NCBI GenBank assembly: GCA_003554535.1
Contig: PWGT01000144.1
Location: 1-34,999 of the forward strand
Reading direction: 5' to 3'
DNA length: 34,999 nucleotides
DNA from: Syntrophomonadaceae bacterium
GTDB taxonomy: Bacteria; Bacillota_D; Dethiobacteria; DTU022; PWGO01
Below the pieces are notes generated by a model. The model saw only the letters and a program-made list of their open reading frames with translations. It was not told where the DNA came from and made no database searches. The translations under genes and the position numbers were made by a program. Shown here piece after piece: positions 25,093-34,988 of the stretch (positions are counted from its first letter, which is position 1; every line of letters begins with the position of its first letter).

Positions 25093-25274
25093 GATGAAGC
25101 ATTTTTTATACCAAGCTTACTTTAAATGGTAATAAGTTGAAAAAGTGGGTAAAATATTAAAGAATTTTAACTTTTTGAGGGGCATTTATTGGTAGAGATA
25201 AGCCGTTCAAATCCTTTATACTATAGATGTAAGCATAAAAATTTGAAAAACATATAACAGGGTGGTTTTATTAA

Positions 25275-26354
25275 GTGAATGAAGAGCGTTTGAGCCTTAA
25301 AGAAAAGTTTCAAAAAATGGATAAAAACAAGCTGATCTTTTACCTGGTCATTATAATGTGTGTAGCTTTGGTTATAAGCGTTGTTTTTACGGCCTGGAGT
25401 TTTCATATTTTAACTGCCCAGTATCCTGGGACCAGATCACAATTTAGCTACAAGCAGCATTCGTCAATTCGTTTATTAGAGCATTGTCGTGATCTTGCTG
25501 AAGACTTAGAGGTGCAAGAACGAAGTTCTGTTCAGGAGGCTCTTGCTGATTTCAGTTATGATATTGAAACTGCTTCCACCAGTGATGATTTAGTTGAAAT
25601 AATTTTGGACCATCCCACTCGTGTTAAAGATATTATTTATGACGAATGGGAGGAAGAATTTAAAGAAAATATTATTGAGGCGGTTAACCAGGATGAAGGC
25701 ATCGCAGAGCTTGATGATTATACCCAGGTTGCTGTAAAACTTTCTGATAATGGTATTGATGTGGAGCCTTATAACTTTTTAAGTGCTTCTACAGAATCCC
25801 GGGCTAAAGAAATGTACTCTACAGGCGATTTTATTGGTGAGCAAGTTATCGAGATGGAAATTAACGAGGGCGAAGCTAAACCCCTGGTCAAAGAAAGTGA
25901 AGAAGATTATGTGGAAATATTATCTGAAGAAGTGGACTCGCTGCGGGAATCTTTGCGCGAGTTAAGAGAGGAAAGCGGGTATTCGGAAAAGAGTGGAGAG
26001 GGAATAGTGGTTAAAATTTATGATGAAGCAGAAGCTACTGATTCACACAGCATAGTTCATGATACGGATATCAGAGATGTTGTTAATGAAATGTACGCTT
26101 CAGGAGCTGAAGGAGTTGCAGTAGGAGGGCAACGATTAACAGTAACTTCTTCTATTCGCTGTACCGGGCCATTGATCAAAGTAGATGATAATTTGATTCC
26201 TGTAAACCCTGTGGAAGTTAAGGCGGTTGGCGATTCCGATCTCCTAAGCAGTGGCGTAGATATTATCAGAAATACCCTGGAAGATGAACGAGAACTTTAC
26301 TTTGAAATAGAGAAAAAGGATTCTATAACCCTGCCTTCATATACGGAATCCTGA
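25275..26354 (+). CDS. DUF881 family membrane protein with long spacer domain
   Basis: A 359-residue protein from GTG, with AGGGTGG upstream. One membrane segment (about 19-42, LIFYLVIIMCVALVISVVF) is followed by an acidic region of about 170 residues with no recognised domain. A short coiled coil (YVEILSEEVDSLRESLRELR, about 212-231) leads into the C-terminal DUF881 domain (about 240-350) with GIVVKIYD, VHDTDIRDVVNEMYASGAEG, VAVGGQRLTVTSSIRCTGP and PVEVKAVGD. DUF881 proteins such as the Bacillus YlxW/YlxX type are usually 230-270 residues, so the acidic spacer is extra. Function is unknown; a division-site or envelope role is often guessed. It sits where dgkA normally lies. Confidence 0.82.
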   Translation: MNEERLSLKEKFQKMDKNKLIFYLVIIMCVALVISVVFTAWSFHILTAQYPGTRSQFSYKQHSSIRLLEHCRDLAEDLEVQERSSVQEALADFSYDIETASTSDDLVEIILDHPTRVKDIIYDEWEEEFKENIIEAVNQDEGIAELDDYTQVAVKLSDNGIDVEPYNFLSASTESRAKEMYSTGDFIGEQVIEMEINEGEAKPLVKESEEDYVEILSEEVDSLRESLRELREESGYSEKSGEGIVVKIYDEAEATDSHSIVHDTDIRDVVNEMYASGAEGVAVGGQRLTVTSSIRCTGPLIKVDDNLIPVNPVEVKAVGDSDLLSSGVDIIRNTLEDERELYFEIEKKDSITLPSYTES

Positions 26355-26487
26355 TTTCCCCTTGAAGAAAATATGCTTAAGCATACTGCTTTAATTCCGA
26401 AGCTTAATTGGGTGCCTGGTTCAATAGCAATTTATATCGGCAATATTAGGTATAATATGGAATATAATTGGGAAAGGAAAGATTTGT

Positions 26488-26910
26488 ATGGGAATAACTA
26501 ATGAATTAATTGCAGCAGCAACTGAGGCTCGGGAAAAAGCTTATGCCCCTTATTCCCGGTTTCCAGTAGGTGCAGCCTTATTGACCACAGAAGGGGAGAT
26601 TTATAGGGGTGCTAATATGGAAAACATTTCTTCGGGTTTAACCATTTGCGCCGAGAGAGTAGCTGCCTACACTGCTATAATGAACGGTAGCTATCACTTT
26701 ACCACCCTGGCGGTAGTGGGTGATAGTTATCAGCCCGTTTTCCCGTGTGGAGCCTGTCGCCAGGTTTTATGGGAGCTTGCCGGAGAAATAGAGGTGATTG
26801 CTGCCAACTTGCAGGATGATCTACTAACTGTTCCTCTTAATACCTTGTTGCCGCATCCATTCTCACCAGCCAGCCTTACTTCTCCCCGGCAATATTTTCA
26901 CCAGGAATAA
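26488..26910 (+). CDS. cdd: Cytidine deaminase
   Basis: A zinc enzyme of pyrimidine salvage: cytidine or deoxycytidine to uridine or deoxyuridine. The 140 residues show APYSRFPVGAALLT, the zinc and catalytic ENISSGLTICAERVA (Cys and Glu) and PCGACRQVLWE (two further zinc cysteines). This is the small homotetrameric type. GGAAAGG lies before the ATG, and TATAAT at 26451-26456 may be its -10 box. The cdd-era-recO order is conserved, but a minus-strand gene is interposed here. Its 3' end faces a GC hairpin. Confidence 0.95.
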   Translation: MGITNELIAAATEAREKAYAPYSRFPVGAALLTTEGEIYRGANMENISSGLTICAERVAAYTAIMNGSYHFTTLAVVGDSYQPVFPCGACRQVLWELAGEIEVIAANLQDDLLTVPLNTLLPHPFSPASLTSPRQYFHQE

Positions 26911-26929
26911 CCAGGCCTAACCTGCCTGG
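26911..26929. terminator. Short hairpin between converging cdd and small membrane gene
   Basis: CCAGGC (26911-26916) pairs with GCCTGG (26924-26929) around a seven-base loop, directly after the cdd stop codon and just past the end of the minus-strand gene. U-runs are poor, so termination is only plausible. Confidence 0.4.
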
Positions 26930-26933
26930 ATGG

Positions 26934-27146
26934 TCAAAATTTATAAATATACCACAAGGAACCTGCAAAAATTATAGTAATAATGATAGCAGGCGCTACC
27001 CATCCTATGGCGGGCACCAGAAGAATTCCGATAAATAATATTACAAAGAAAATTATGTTGATGATGAGTGCTTTATTACCTTTGGTCCGCCATTCTTTTT
27101 TGTTTTGATTGTCATTGTTTGGATCATTGCTTGGATTATTACTCAT
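26934..27146 (-). CDS. Small two-helix membrane protein of unknown function
   Basis: A 70-residue product: a polar Asn/Asp-rich N-terminus (MSNNPSNDPNNDNQNKKEW) and two membrane helices (about 25-44 and 48-67). It has an AAAGGAGG about 14 bases before the ATG and its own promoter (27179-27208), which supports a real gene. I recognise no family. The orientation opposite to the conserved cdd-era-recO block shows it is an insertion into that order. Confidence 0.65.
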   Translation of the reverse strand: MSNNPSNDPNNDNQNKKEWRTKGNKALIINIIFFVILFIGILLVPAIGWVAPAIIITIIFAGSLWYIYKF

Positions 27147-27178
27147 AGCTAAATCGTTTGCCTCCTTTGCTTAATTTA

Positions 27179-27208
27179 ATTATAACCCAGGCAACCCTTT
27201 ATTGTCGA
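27179..27208 (-). promoter_or_regulatory. Promoter of the small minus-strand membrane protein gene
   Basis: On the minus strand TCGACA (plus 27203-27208) and TATAAT (plus 27179-27184) are separated by 18 bases. Nine bases or so past the -10 begins the AAAGGAGG leader. Confidence 0.6.
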
Positions 27209-27356
27209 GATTAATTGTGGTTAAAGGGCTGAAGATGTTATCGGGCTAATGAATTTGATGGCAGGAATTTGCTCATGCTTCCTATAATTAAATTTAGCAG
27301 TGGGAAGTTAAAATTAGTGTAGCTACTCAGTCAAAGATATGCAGAATAAGAAGAAA

Positions 27357-27383
27357 GCTGTGACTGTGTTCCTCTGTCACAGC
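27357..27383 (+). other. Hairpin in the era leader
   Basis: GCTGTGAC (27357-27364) pairs perfectly with GTCACAGC (27376-27383) around an 11-base loop. The GAGGAG ribosome binding site of era begins a few bases later. No U-run follows. It could influence era translation or mRNA stability. Confidence 0.5.
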
Positions 27384-27408
27384 AGTGAAGAGGAGTTGAA
27401 AAAAGCTC

Positions 27409-28299
27409 ATGTATCGTTCCGGCTTTGTTTCTATTATAGGAAGGCCTAATGTTGGTAAGTCAACTTTTTTAAATACAATGGTAGGTTTTAAGGCGGCAAT
27501 TATTTCGGACAAGCCCCAGACCACGCGTAACCTGATTCGGGCAGTTCTTACTACCGATTCTTACCAGGTTATTTTTGTTGATACACCCGGGATCCATAAA
27601 CCCAAACACCAATTAGGAAATTTTATGGTAAAGAGCGCTCGCAATACTATAGGGGATGGCGATATAGTTCTCTTCATGGCTGACGCTTGTGAAAAGCCGG
27701 GTAAAGGGGATCTTTTCATAATTGATCTTTTACGGGAAATAGATGCACCGGTTTTTTTAGTCCTTAATAAAACGGATTTAGTAACACCGGAAGTAAAGGA
27801 GGAACGGATGCAGGCCTATGGGGAGCTTTATCCTTTTCATGCTTCCTTTGCCATATCTGCTCTTTATGCGGAAAATATTGCAGAGATAGTTTCAGAAATA
27901 GTAAACTATTTGCCAGAGGGACCGCAATACTATCCTCCGGAAATGGTCACTGACAATCCGGAATACTTTACTGTCAGTGAAATCATCAGGGAAAAGGTGC
28001 TGGAGTTAACCCGTGAAGAAGTTCCTTTTTCAGTTGCAGTAGATATAGAAGATATGAGTTTCAGGGAAAACAAGGATTTAATAGATATTATGGCGGTTAT
28101 TTATGTGGAACGCCCGTCCCAAAAAAGCATTCTTATTGGCAAAGGCGGAAAAATGCTCCGGGAAGTAGGATCGAGATCTCGTCCTGAAATTGAAGAATTT
28201 CTGGGGAGTCAAGTTTATTTGGATTTGTGGGTAAAAGTAAACCAGGACTGGCGAAACCGGCAGCGGGTCCTAAATAGTTTAGGCTACAGGGATGATTAG
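27409..28299 (+). CDS. era: GTPase Era
   Basis: An essential GTPase that binds the 3' end of 16S rRNA and assists 30S maturation. The 296 residues show G1 GRPNVGKST, G3 DTPGIHKP, G4 NKTD and G5 SALY in the N-terminal GTPase domain. A C-terminal KH domain (about 200-290) contains IGKGGKMLREVGSRSRPEIE and LDLWVKVNQDWR. The length is standard. The neighbourhood (ybeY upstream, recO immediately after) matches Firmicutes and links it functionally with YbeY in 16S processing. The recO start is within a few bases of its stop codon. Confidence 0.97.
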   Translation: MYRSGFVSIIGRPNVGKSTFLNTMVGFKAAIISDKPQTTRNLIRAVLTTDSYQVIFVDTPGIHKPKHQLGNFMVKSARNTIGDGDIVLFMADACEKPGKGDLFIIDLLREIDAPVFLVLNKTDLVTPEVKEERMQAYGELYPFHASFAISALYAENIAEIVSEIVNYLPEGPQYYPPEMVTDNPEYFTVSEIIREKVLELTREEVPFSVAVDIEDMSFRENKDLIDIMAVIYVERPSQKSILIGKGGKMLREVGSRSRPEIEEFLGSQVYLDLWVKVNQDWRNRQRVLNSLGYRDD

Positions 28300-28300
28300 C

Positions 28301-29062
28301 ATGAAACACTTTAAAACCACAGGTGCTGTATTAAGGAGCCGCCCCCTGGGTGAATCTGATCGACTGGTTACTCTGCTAACTTGGGAAAAAGGGAAGATTG
28401 GGGCGGTAGCCAAAGGAGCGCGCAAAACAAAAAGCAAATTGGCAGCAGGCGTGGATCTTTTTGTGTACGGAAACTATGTCCTTTATGAGGGAAAAAACCT
28501 GGCTACTATAACCCAGCAAGAAATCTTGGAAACTTTTAATCACCTTCATCATCAGCCTGAGGGATATGCATATGCCTCCTATTTTGCTGAATTAGCGGAG
28601 AAAATATTAATGGAGGGTGAAAAAAATGTCCCGGTGAGCAACCTTCTGCTGGAAGGATGGCGTGCTCTGGAGGGGGTTAAAGATTATAATCTTTTAGCCA
28701 GGGCCTTTGAAATAAAGTTGCTTTCTAGTTCCGGTTACCATCCTTATTTCGACGGGTGTATAAACTGTGGCAGCCGGGACAGGGAATACTTTAGCAGCAG
28801 GATGGGCGGCCTTGTTTGTTATAATTGCGTAGCCAGAGATTCAATGGCAATTTCCTTTGCCCCGGGAACTGTTTCCCTGGTGAATTATTTTTTAACTCGG
28901 GACTTGGCAGAAACGGATGTTATCAAAGCCGGTTATGGCCAAAAAAGTGAATTGTATGCCTTTACCACCGGGCTTATGGAACATTATCTGGATATCAGAG
29001 AATGCAAGTCTTTGCAATATATCAAACAGCACTTTTCAAGCAGTAGTAGAAAATTAAGTTGA
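28301..29062 (+). CDS. recO: DNA repair protein RecO
   Basis: RecO anneals single strands and with RecR loads RecA on SSB-coated DNA. The 253 residues have an N-terminal OB fold ([20 protein letters not shown], then [11 protein letters not shown]) and a helical C-terminal part with a four-cysteine zinc site (CINCG and CYNC, about 150-180). I start at ATG 28301, where the family begins; an in-frame ATG at 28292 overlapping the era stop would add three residues and also works. glyQ follows after 16 bases. Confidence 0.95.
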   Translation: MKHFKTTGAVLRSRPLGESDRLVTLLTWEKGKIGAVAKGARKTKSKLAAGVDLFVYGNYVLYEGKNLATITQQEILETFNHLHHQPEGYAYASYFAELAEKILMEGEKNVPVSNLLLEGWRALEGVKDYNLLARAFEIKLLSSSGYHPYFDGCINCGSRDREYFSSRMGGLVCYNCVARDSMAISFAPGTVSLVNYFLTRDLAETDVIKAGYGQKSELYAFTTGLMEHYLDIRECKSLQYIKQHFSSSSRKLS

Positions 29063-29078
29063 GGCAGGAGGGGTTTTT

Positions 29079-29966
29079 TTGTATTTTCAGGACATAATTA
29101 AGAATCTGGAAAATTTTTGGTTGGAGCAAGACTGTTTATTATGGTATCCTTATGACTTGGAAAAAGGTGCCGGAACTATGAACCCTGCTACTTTTTTAAG
29201 GTCCCTGGGACCGGAACCCTGGGCAGTTGCATATGTGGAGCCGTCAAGAAGGCCCACAGACGGGCGTTACGGGGAAAACCCAAACCGGCTCTACCAGCAT
29301 TTGCAGTTTCAGGTTATTGTGAAACCTTCTCCGGAGAATATTATGGAGCTATATTTGGAAAGTTTGGAAAGACTGGGATTGGTTTCGCAGCACCATGATA
29401 TACGTTTTGTGGAAGATAATTGGGAATCTCCCACCCTCGGAGCCTGGGGGTTGGGCTGGGAAGTCTGGCTTGACGGCATGGAAATCACCCAGTTTACATA
29501 TTTCCAGCAGGTGGGAGGATTCGATGTGGAAGAAGTTTCTGTAGAGCTTACATATGGCCTGGAGCGTATAGCCATGTATATTCAGGATAAGGATAATGTA
29601 TATGATTTAACGTGGAAAAAAGGTGTTTCGTATGGTGACTTGTTCCAGGGAGCAGAAAGGGAGCATTCACGTTACAGTTTTGAAGATGCGGATGTAGATA
29701 TGCTGCTAAATCTTTTTCAAGTATGCGAAAAGGAGGCCAATGCCCTTTTGGAAAAAGGCATGGTTATGCCCGCGTATGATTATATTTTAAAATGTTCACA
29801 CACATTTAACCTGCTGGAAGCCCGCGGGGCGATTAGTGTTACAGAACGTACGGGTTATATTGCAAGAGTGCGGAACTTGGCTCGTTTCTGCGCGCGGGTA
29901 TTTTTAGAGCAAAGGGAAGAGTGCGGTTATCCGCTGCTTTCGGGAGGTGAGAAGGGTGCCTGCTAA
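29079..29966 (+). CDS. glyQ: Glycyl-tRNA synthetase alpha subunit
   Basis: The catalytic subunit of the bacterial alpha2beta2 GlyRS, which charges tRNA-Gly. The 295 residues contain [71 protein letters not shown] (given as two motifs in the family) and [14 protein letters not shown] start with CAGGAGGGG upstream; the product begins [14 protein letters not shown] as expected. Unlike many Firmicute synthetase genes, I see no T-box leader: the gene is only 16 bases after recO. It overlaps glyS. Confidence 0.97.
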   Translation: MYFQDIIKNLENFWLEQDCLLWYPYDLEKGAGTMNPATFLRSLGPEPWAVAYVEPSRRPTDGRYGENPNRLYQHLQFQVIVKPSPENIMELYLESLERLGLVSQHHDIRFVEDNWESPTLGAWGLGWEVWLDGMEITQFTYFQQVGGFDVEEVSVELTYGLERIAMYIQDKDNVYDLTWKKGVSYGDLFQGAEREHSRYSFEDADVDMLLNLFQVCEKEANALLEKGMVMPAYDYILKCSHTFNLLEARGAISVTERTGYIARVRNLARFCARVFLEQREECGYPLLSGGEKGAC

Positions 29967-32046
29967 TTTGTTGCTTGAAATAGGTTGTGAAGAGATTCCT
30001 TCTCGCTATCTTCCTTCGGCAATTGAACAGCTTCAAGAAGTTGCTTCCGGTTTGCTCGGGGAAAACAGGATTGGCTACCGGCAGGTGGAAAGCTGGGCCA
30101 CTCCCCGACGGTTGGTTTTGTACGTGGAAGAGGTTGCCGAGCGCCAGGATGATTTGACCGAGAGGCTTAAAGGCCCGCCAGTGGATAAGGCCTTTGATTC
30201 CAATGGCGAGCCTACCAAGGCGGCACAGGGATTCGCCCGCAGCGCCGGAGTAAAAATTGAAGCTTTAGAAAGGGAAGTTATTAACCAGGGGGAATACCTT
30301 GTAGCTTTAAAAGAAATAGAGGGTAAGCCGGTGAAAGAGATTCTCCCGGAACTTATGCCTCAGCTGATAGATTCTATCCGCTTTCCTCGTTCTATGTTTT
30401 GGGAGAGGGGCGGTACGCGCTTTGCTCGGCCAGTCCGCTGGCTGCTTTGCTTGTATGGTCAGGAAGCTATTAACTTTCAATTTGCGGGAGTTTCTGCCGG
30501 CAATCTAACTTATGGCCATCGCATTTTAGCACCTGGGCCTTTTGAAGTGCCTGATGCGAAATCTTACTTTCAAATCATGGAAGATAGCTATGTGATGCTA
30601 GATGAAAAGCGTCGCCAGAAAACTATTGAGCAACTATTGGAAGAAAAAGCTGCTGAAAATCAAGGAAAACCGCTTTATACGCCGGAATTGATTGAAGAAG
30701 TTTGCTTTTTAGTAGAACATCCGGTAGTTATCCAGGGGAGTTTTGCACAGGATTTTCTGCGCATTCCCCGGGAGGTTCTTATTACCACCATGCAGGTGCA
30801 CCAAAGGTTTTTTCCGGTAGTATCCCGCTCAAACGAGCAACTACTACCCATATTTTTAGGGATTAGCAATAATCTTTTTAGCGATTATACGCGGAAGGGT
30901 TACGAAAAAGTTTTGCATGCCAGGCTAGCAGACGCGGAATTTTTCTACCAGGAAGATACCCGGTTTAATTTAGAAGAAAATGTACCCAAGTTAAAAAAGG
31001 TTTTATTTCAGGAATCTCTGGGAAGTTTATATGATAAGAGCTTGCGCATCCAGGGACTGGTTGACTATGCGGGTAGCGAATGGGATGTACTTCCGGAAGT
31101 TTTGGAAAGAGCCAGGAGAGCAGCTTATTTGAGCAAAGCTGATCTGGTTACCCAAATGGTCAAAGAGTTCCCGGAATTACAGGGAACCATGGGTAAAGAA
31201 TATGCTCTCTTGAGCGGGGAAGAAGAAGGGGTGGCTTCTGCATTGCTTGAACATTATTTGCCCCGTTTTTCCGGTGATAAGTTGCCTTCTTCCCAAGAAG
31301 GTGCTCTGGTTGCCTTGGGCGACAAGCTTGATACCCTGGTGGGCTGTTTTTACGCAGGCATTCAACCTACGGGGTCGCATGACCCTTATGCCTTGCGAAG
31401 ACAAGCTTTGGGAATAGTGAGCATTCTTTTAGAGAAAGAAATTCCTGTTCCCCTGTCCGATTTAATCAAAATAGCTTTACAGCAGGTAGAAAATAATGCA
31501 CAAATTCAAAATCCTGAAGATGCAGAATTTGTCTTTAAGAGCTTGCATGAGTTTCTGGAGCAGCGTATCAGGTATATATTCCAGGAAGAGAAAGGATTAT
31601 CCCATCATATTGTAGAGGCAGTTTTGGCTGTTCCTTATGAGATAATTGATCACCTATACCGACGGGCAAAGGTGATTAGCAGTTTCATGGAAGAAGATTA
31701 TTTTGAAGATCTGCTTACTTCATATACCCGGGTCAATAATTTGGCCCGGAAAGCAGGTAGTCAAGGAGAAGTAGATGCTTCTCTTTTACAGGAATCTGCT
31801 GAGCAAGAACTATGGGAGGTGGTATTAAAAACGGAAAAAGATGTAGAGGCAGCCTGGATAAATAATGATTATCCGGAAGTTTTGACTATCTTGAGCCACT
31901 TGAGAAAACCTATTGATGATTTTTTTGACCAGGTAATGGTAATGAGCGAAGACGAAGAGGTGCGCAACAATCGTTTGCATCTTCTGCAGCGCATCAGGCA
32001 ATTATTTAATCGATATGCTGATTTTTCGTATCTTCATGCAGCCTGA
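29956..32046 (+). CDS. glyS: Glycyl-tRNA synthetase beta subunit
   Basis: The beta subunit binds tRNA-Gly and is required with GlyQ for aminoacylation. The product is 696 residues from GTG 29956, which has GGGAGGTG six bases upstream and gives [20 protein letters not shown]; a GTG at 29947 lies inside the binding site. Visible features: [44 protein letters not shown] (seen in two parts), [10 protein letters not shown], an HD-like middle domain and [14 protein letters not shown]. The C-terminus is the anticodon-binding-like domain. It overlaps glyQ by 11 bases, so the subunits are coupled in translation. Confidence 0.96.
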   Translation: MPANLLLEIGCEEIPSRYLPSAIEQLQEVASGLLGENRIGYRQVESWATPRRLVLYVEEVAERQDDLTERLKGPPVDKAFDSNGEPTKAAQGFARSAGVKIEALEREVINQGEYLVALKEIEGKPVKEILPELMPQLIDSIRFPRSMFWERGGTRFARPVRWLLCLYGQEAINFQFAGVSAGNLTYGHRILAPGPFEVPDAKSYFQIMEDSYVMLDEKRRQKTIEQLLEEKAAENQGKPLYTPELIEEVCFLVEHPVVIQGSFAQDFLRIPREVLITTMQVHQRFFPVVSRSNEQLLPIFLGISNNLFSDYTRKGYEKVLHARLADAEFFYQEDTRFNLEENVPKLKKVLFQESLGSLYDKSLRIQGLVDYAGSEWDVLPEVLERARRAAYLSKADLVTQMVKEFPELQGTMGKEYALLSGEEEGVASALLEHYLPRFSGDKLPSSQEGALVALGDKLDTLVGCFYAGIQPTGSHDPYALRRQALGIVSILLEKEIPVPLSDLIKIALQQVENNAQIQNPEDAEFVFKSLHEFLEQRIRYIFQEEKGLSHHIVEAVLAVPYEIIDHLYRRAKVISSFMEEDYFEDLLTSYTRVNNLARKAGSQGEVDASLLQESAEQELWEVVLKTEKDVEAAWINNDYPEVLTILSHLRKPIDDFFDQVMVMSEDEEVRNNRLHLLQRIRQLFNRYADFSYLHAA

Positions 32047-32117
32047 TTTTGTTGCAATTAAGGGAAATGACACGTGGCTCTTGTTAACAAATAACAACTT
32101 AAGGAGGGAGCATGTAT

Positions 32118-34793
32118 ATGTCCAAGAAAAGAGTTTATCGTTTTAGTGAAGGCAATGCCCAAATGAGAGAATTGCTGGGAGGTAAAGGAGCTAATCTGTC
32201 GGAAATGCGCAGTATGGGGCTTCCCGTTCCTCCTGGTTTCATTATCACCACGGAAGCTTGCATAAAATATTATGAGGAAGGTAGAGTCATTTCCCCTGAA
32301 TTAGAGAAAGAGGTGGAGGATGCTCTTTCTGCTTTGGAGGAAGAAATGGGAAGAAAGTTTGGTGACTATGATAATCCTCTCCTTCTCTCTGTTCGTTCCG
32401 GGGCAGTAGTTTCCATGCCGGGAATGATGGATACGGTATTGAACCTGGGGTTGAATGAAGATACCGTGGAAGGACTTGCTCGCAGAGTAGGTGATCGCCG
32501 CTTTGCCCTGGACTGTTATCGTCGTTTTATTCAAATGTACGGCGATGTGGTCCTTAAAGTGGAGTACAACTTCGATGATATCATTGAAGAAGAAAAGGAA
32601 AAGCGCGGAGTTTCCACTGATGTGGAGCTAGATGAAGATGCTTTGCAGGTAATAATCGACAGATTTAAGGAAGTCATCGAAAAAGAAACGGGAGAGCCGT
32701 TCCCCAAAGATCCTAAAGAGCAGTTGCTTAAAGCCATAAGGGCTGTATTTGATTCCTGGTACACACCTCGTGCTCAAGTATATAGAAATGCTAACAACAT
32801 CGCTCATGATTTAGGAACTGCAGTAAATGTGCAAACTATGGTTTTTGGCAACATGGGTGATAACAGCGGTACCGGAGTTGTCTTTACCCGCAGCCCGTCT
32901 ACAGGTGAAAACAAACTTTATGGTGAATACCTGATTAATGCCCAGGGGGAAGATGTGGTAGCCGGCATTCGTACTCCTGAGGATATAGAAAAATTGAAAG
33001 AAGTCAAGCCGCATATTTATGATGAACTAACGGAAAATTGCCGTAAGCTTGAAAGCCATTATAAAGACATGCAGGACGTAGAATTTACCATTGAGGAGGG
33101 CAAGCTTTATTTGCTGCAGACCCGCAATGGTAAGCGTGCGGCTGCGGCTTCAGTTAAGATTGCAGTAGATATGGCCCGGGAAGGTATTATAAATAGAGAA
33201 GAAGCGATTATGAGGGTTAAGCCCGAGGAATTGGAGCAGTTGATGCATCGTCAAATTGACGAATCAGCCAAGATTGATCCTGTTGCCACCGGGTTGCCTG
33301 CTTCTCCGGGTGCAGCGTGTGGTAAAGCAGTATTTGATGCTGATACTGCCGAACAGATGGCAAATGAAGGACATGAAGTTGTGTTGGTGCGGACGGAAAC
33401 TACCCCTGAGGATATTCACGGGATGATCGCCTCCGAAGGCATATTGACCAGCCGCGGCGGTATGACCAGTCATGCTGCTGTGGTAGCCCGGGGCATGGGT
33501 AAGCCCTGCGTTACCGGTTGTGAGGCTATTAAGGTGAACACTGAACAGGAGAAATTTGAAGTGGACGGCAAAACAGTTTCTAAGGGCGATAAAATAACTC
33601 TGGATGGCGCTACCGGTAATGTGATCCTGGGTGAAGTTCCCATGCGTGATCCGGAAATAAGTGGTGACTTTCAGGATATCTTGCAATGGGCTGACAGTGT
33701 TCGTGAAATGAACGTCAGGACTAACGCAGATACACCGGAAGATTCCCGTCAAGCTGTGGAGCTAGGTGCCGAAGGAATCGGGCTCTGCCGTACCGAGCAC
33801 ATGTTCTTTGCTGGTGACCGCCTTCCGGTGGTCCAGGATATGATTCTGGCTGAAAACGCAGAAGATAGAAAAGCTGCCCTGGATAAGCTGCTTCCCTACC
33901 AGAAAGAAGACTTCAAAGGAATTTTTAAGGAGATGGCTGGTTATCCGGTAACTATAAGGCTTTTGGATCCACCCTTGCATGAGTTCTTACCGGATCGGGA
34001 AGAGTTACTTCAAGAATTGATAGAGTTAAGGCAAAAGGGTGAATCCCAGGAGCTCAAAGAAAAAGAAGAGTTGTGGGCGAAAGTTAAAGCCCTTAATGAA
34101 CTGAACCCCATGTTGGGGCATCGCGGTTGCCGTCTGGGTGTGGTCTACCCCGAGATTTATGAGATGCAGGTCAGGGCAATCATGGAAGCCGGGGCGGAAC
34201 TGGTAAAAGAGGGAATGGAGGCTAACAAAATCATTCCTGAAATAATGATTCCGCTGGTAGGTCACGAGCGGGAATTGGAAATATTAAGAGAGATGACTCA
34301 AAAAGTCGTGGATCAGGTCAAAGAAGAAAAAGGCGTAGACATCCCTCAGCTTATCGGAACCATGATTGAGTTGCCACGAGCCTGTGTAACCGCAGATACA
34401 ATAGCCAAACATGCTGATTTCTTCTCCTTTGGAACTAATGACTTGACTCAAACCACTTTCGGATTCAGTCGCGATGATGCCGAAGGCAAGTTCCTGCAGC
34501 AGTACATGGATCAAAACATACTGGAGCAGAATCCTTTCATCGAAGTTGATCAGGACGGAGTGGGCGATCTTGTGCGAGTAGCTGCAGAAAAAAGCCGAGA
34601 TGCAAAACCGGAAATCAAGCTGGGCGTATGCGGTGAGCACGGAGGCGATCCCTCCTCCATAAACTTCTTCTACAAGCAGGGGCTTGATTATGTGAGTTGC
34701 TCACCGTTCAGGGTGCCGGTAGCAAGACTCTCCGCTGCCCAGGCCAAACTCAAAAGTGGTGGCACCTCTTATGAACAAAAAGGAGAATCCTAA
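32118..34793 (+). CDS. ppdK: Pyruvate, phosphate dikinase
   Basis: The enzyme interconverts pyruvate + ATP + Pi with PEP + AMP + PPi, giving glycolytic or gluconeogenic flux in anaerobes. The 891 residues run from the ATP-grasp domain (GGKGANLSEM, LLSVRSGAVVSMPGMMDTVL) through the phosphohistidine domain with GGMTSHAAVVARGMGKPCV (catalytic His about 452) to the C-terminal PEP barrel (EGIGLCRTEHMFF, FSFGTNDLTQTTFGFSRDD, GVCGEHGGDP with catalytic Cys about 830). I prefer the ATG at 32118, nine bases after AAGGAGGGA, over ATG 32112. The regulatory kinase/phosphorylase (DUF299) gene often placed before ppdK is not present in the 71-base gap. Confidence 0.97.
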   Translation: MSKKRVYRFSEGNAQMRELLGGKGANLSEMRSMGLPVPPGFIITTEACIKYYEEGRVISPELEKEVEDALSALEEEMGRKFGDYDNPLLLSVRSGAVVSMPGMMDTVLNLGLNEDTVEGLARRVGDRRFALDCYRRFIQMYGDVVLKVEYNFDDIIEEEKEKRGVSTDVELDEDALQVIIDRFKEVIEKETGEPFPKDPKEQLLKAIRAVFDSWYTPRAQVYRNANNIAHDLGTAVNVQTMVFGNMGDNSGTGVVFTRSPSTGENKLYGEYLINAQGEDVVAGIRTPEDIEKLKEVKPHIYDELTENCRKLESHYKDMQDVEFTIEEGKLYLLQTRNGKRAAAASVKIAVDMAREGIINREEAIMRVKPEELEQLMHRQIDESAKIDPVATGLPASPGAACGKAVFDADTAEQMANEGHEVVLVRTETTPEDIHGMIASEGILTSRGGMTSHAAVVARGMGKPCVTGCEAIKVNTEQEKFEVDGKTVSKGDKITLDGATGNVILGEVPMRDPEISGDFQDILQWADSVREMNVRTNADTPEDSRQAVELGAEGIGLCRTEHMFFAGDRLPVVQDMILAENAEDRKAALDKLLPYQKEDFKGIFKEMAGYPVTIRLLDPPLHEFLPDREELLQELIELRQKGESQELKEKEELWAKVKALNELNPMLGHRGCRLGVVYPEIYEMQVRAIMEAGAELVKEGMEANKIIPEIMIPLVGHERELEILREMTQKVVDQVKEEKGVDIPQLIGTMIELPRACVTADTIAKHADFFSFGTNDLTQTTFGFSRDDAEGKFLQQYMDQNILEQNPFIEVDQDGVGDLVRVAAEKSRDAKPEIKLGVCGEHGGDPSSINFFYKQGLDYVSCSPFRVPVARLSAAQAKLKSGGTSYEQKGES

Positions 34794-34852
34794 TATAGGG
34801 GAATAACGAGGCAGGGAGCAAATAGAGTGTGGATATTAACAGGGTAAGCTCA

Positions 34853-34908
34853 GGAGTTTCTCTTATTCCGAGAGCCCTTTTTTCCTCCTCCCCCCTGGCG
34901 GGGGAGGA
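34853..34908 (+). repeat. GC hairpin repeat, copy 1
   Basis: This and 34933-34988 are about 56-base direct repeats at an offset of 80, with two mismatches (34857 and one base in the T-run). Each holds CTTATTCCGAGAGCCC and a hairpin TCCTCCCCC-CTGGC-GGGGGAGGA. It follows ppdK by 59 bases and may serve as its terminator. Confidence 0.9.
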
Positions 34909-34932
34909 GTTTGAGGCTCTAATCCTTGGCAA

Positions 34933-34988
34933 GGAGATTCTCTTATTCCGAGAGCCCTCTTTTCCTCCTCCCCCCTGGCGGGGGAGGA
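34933..34988 (+). repeat. GC hairpin repeat, copy 2
   Basis: This is the second copy of 34853-34908. It is followed by AACGAGGTGGGG up to the window edge, which resembles the reverse complement of the CCCCACCTGACCT part of the left-edge repeats (247-275, 384-412). The family is therefore probably dispersed and present in both orientations. Confidence 0.85.

Noticed and set aside
29040..29079. T-box riboswitch before glyQ
   Set aside because: Only 16 bases separate recO and glyQ, and no specifier stem or T-box sequence is visible.
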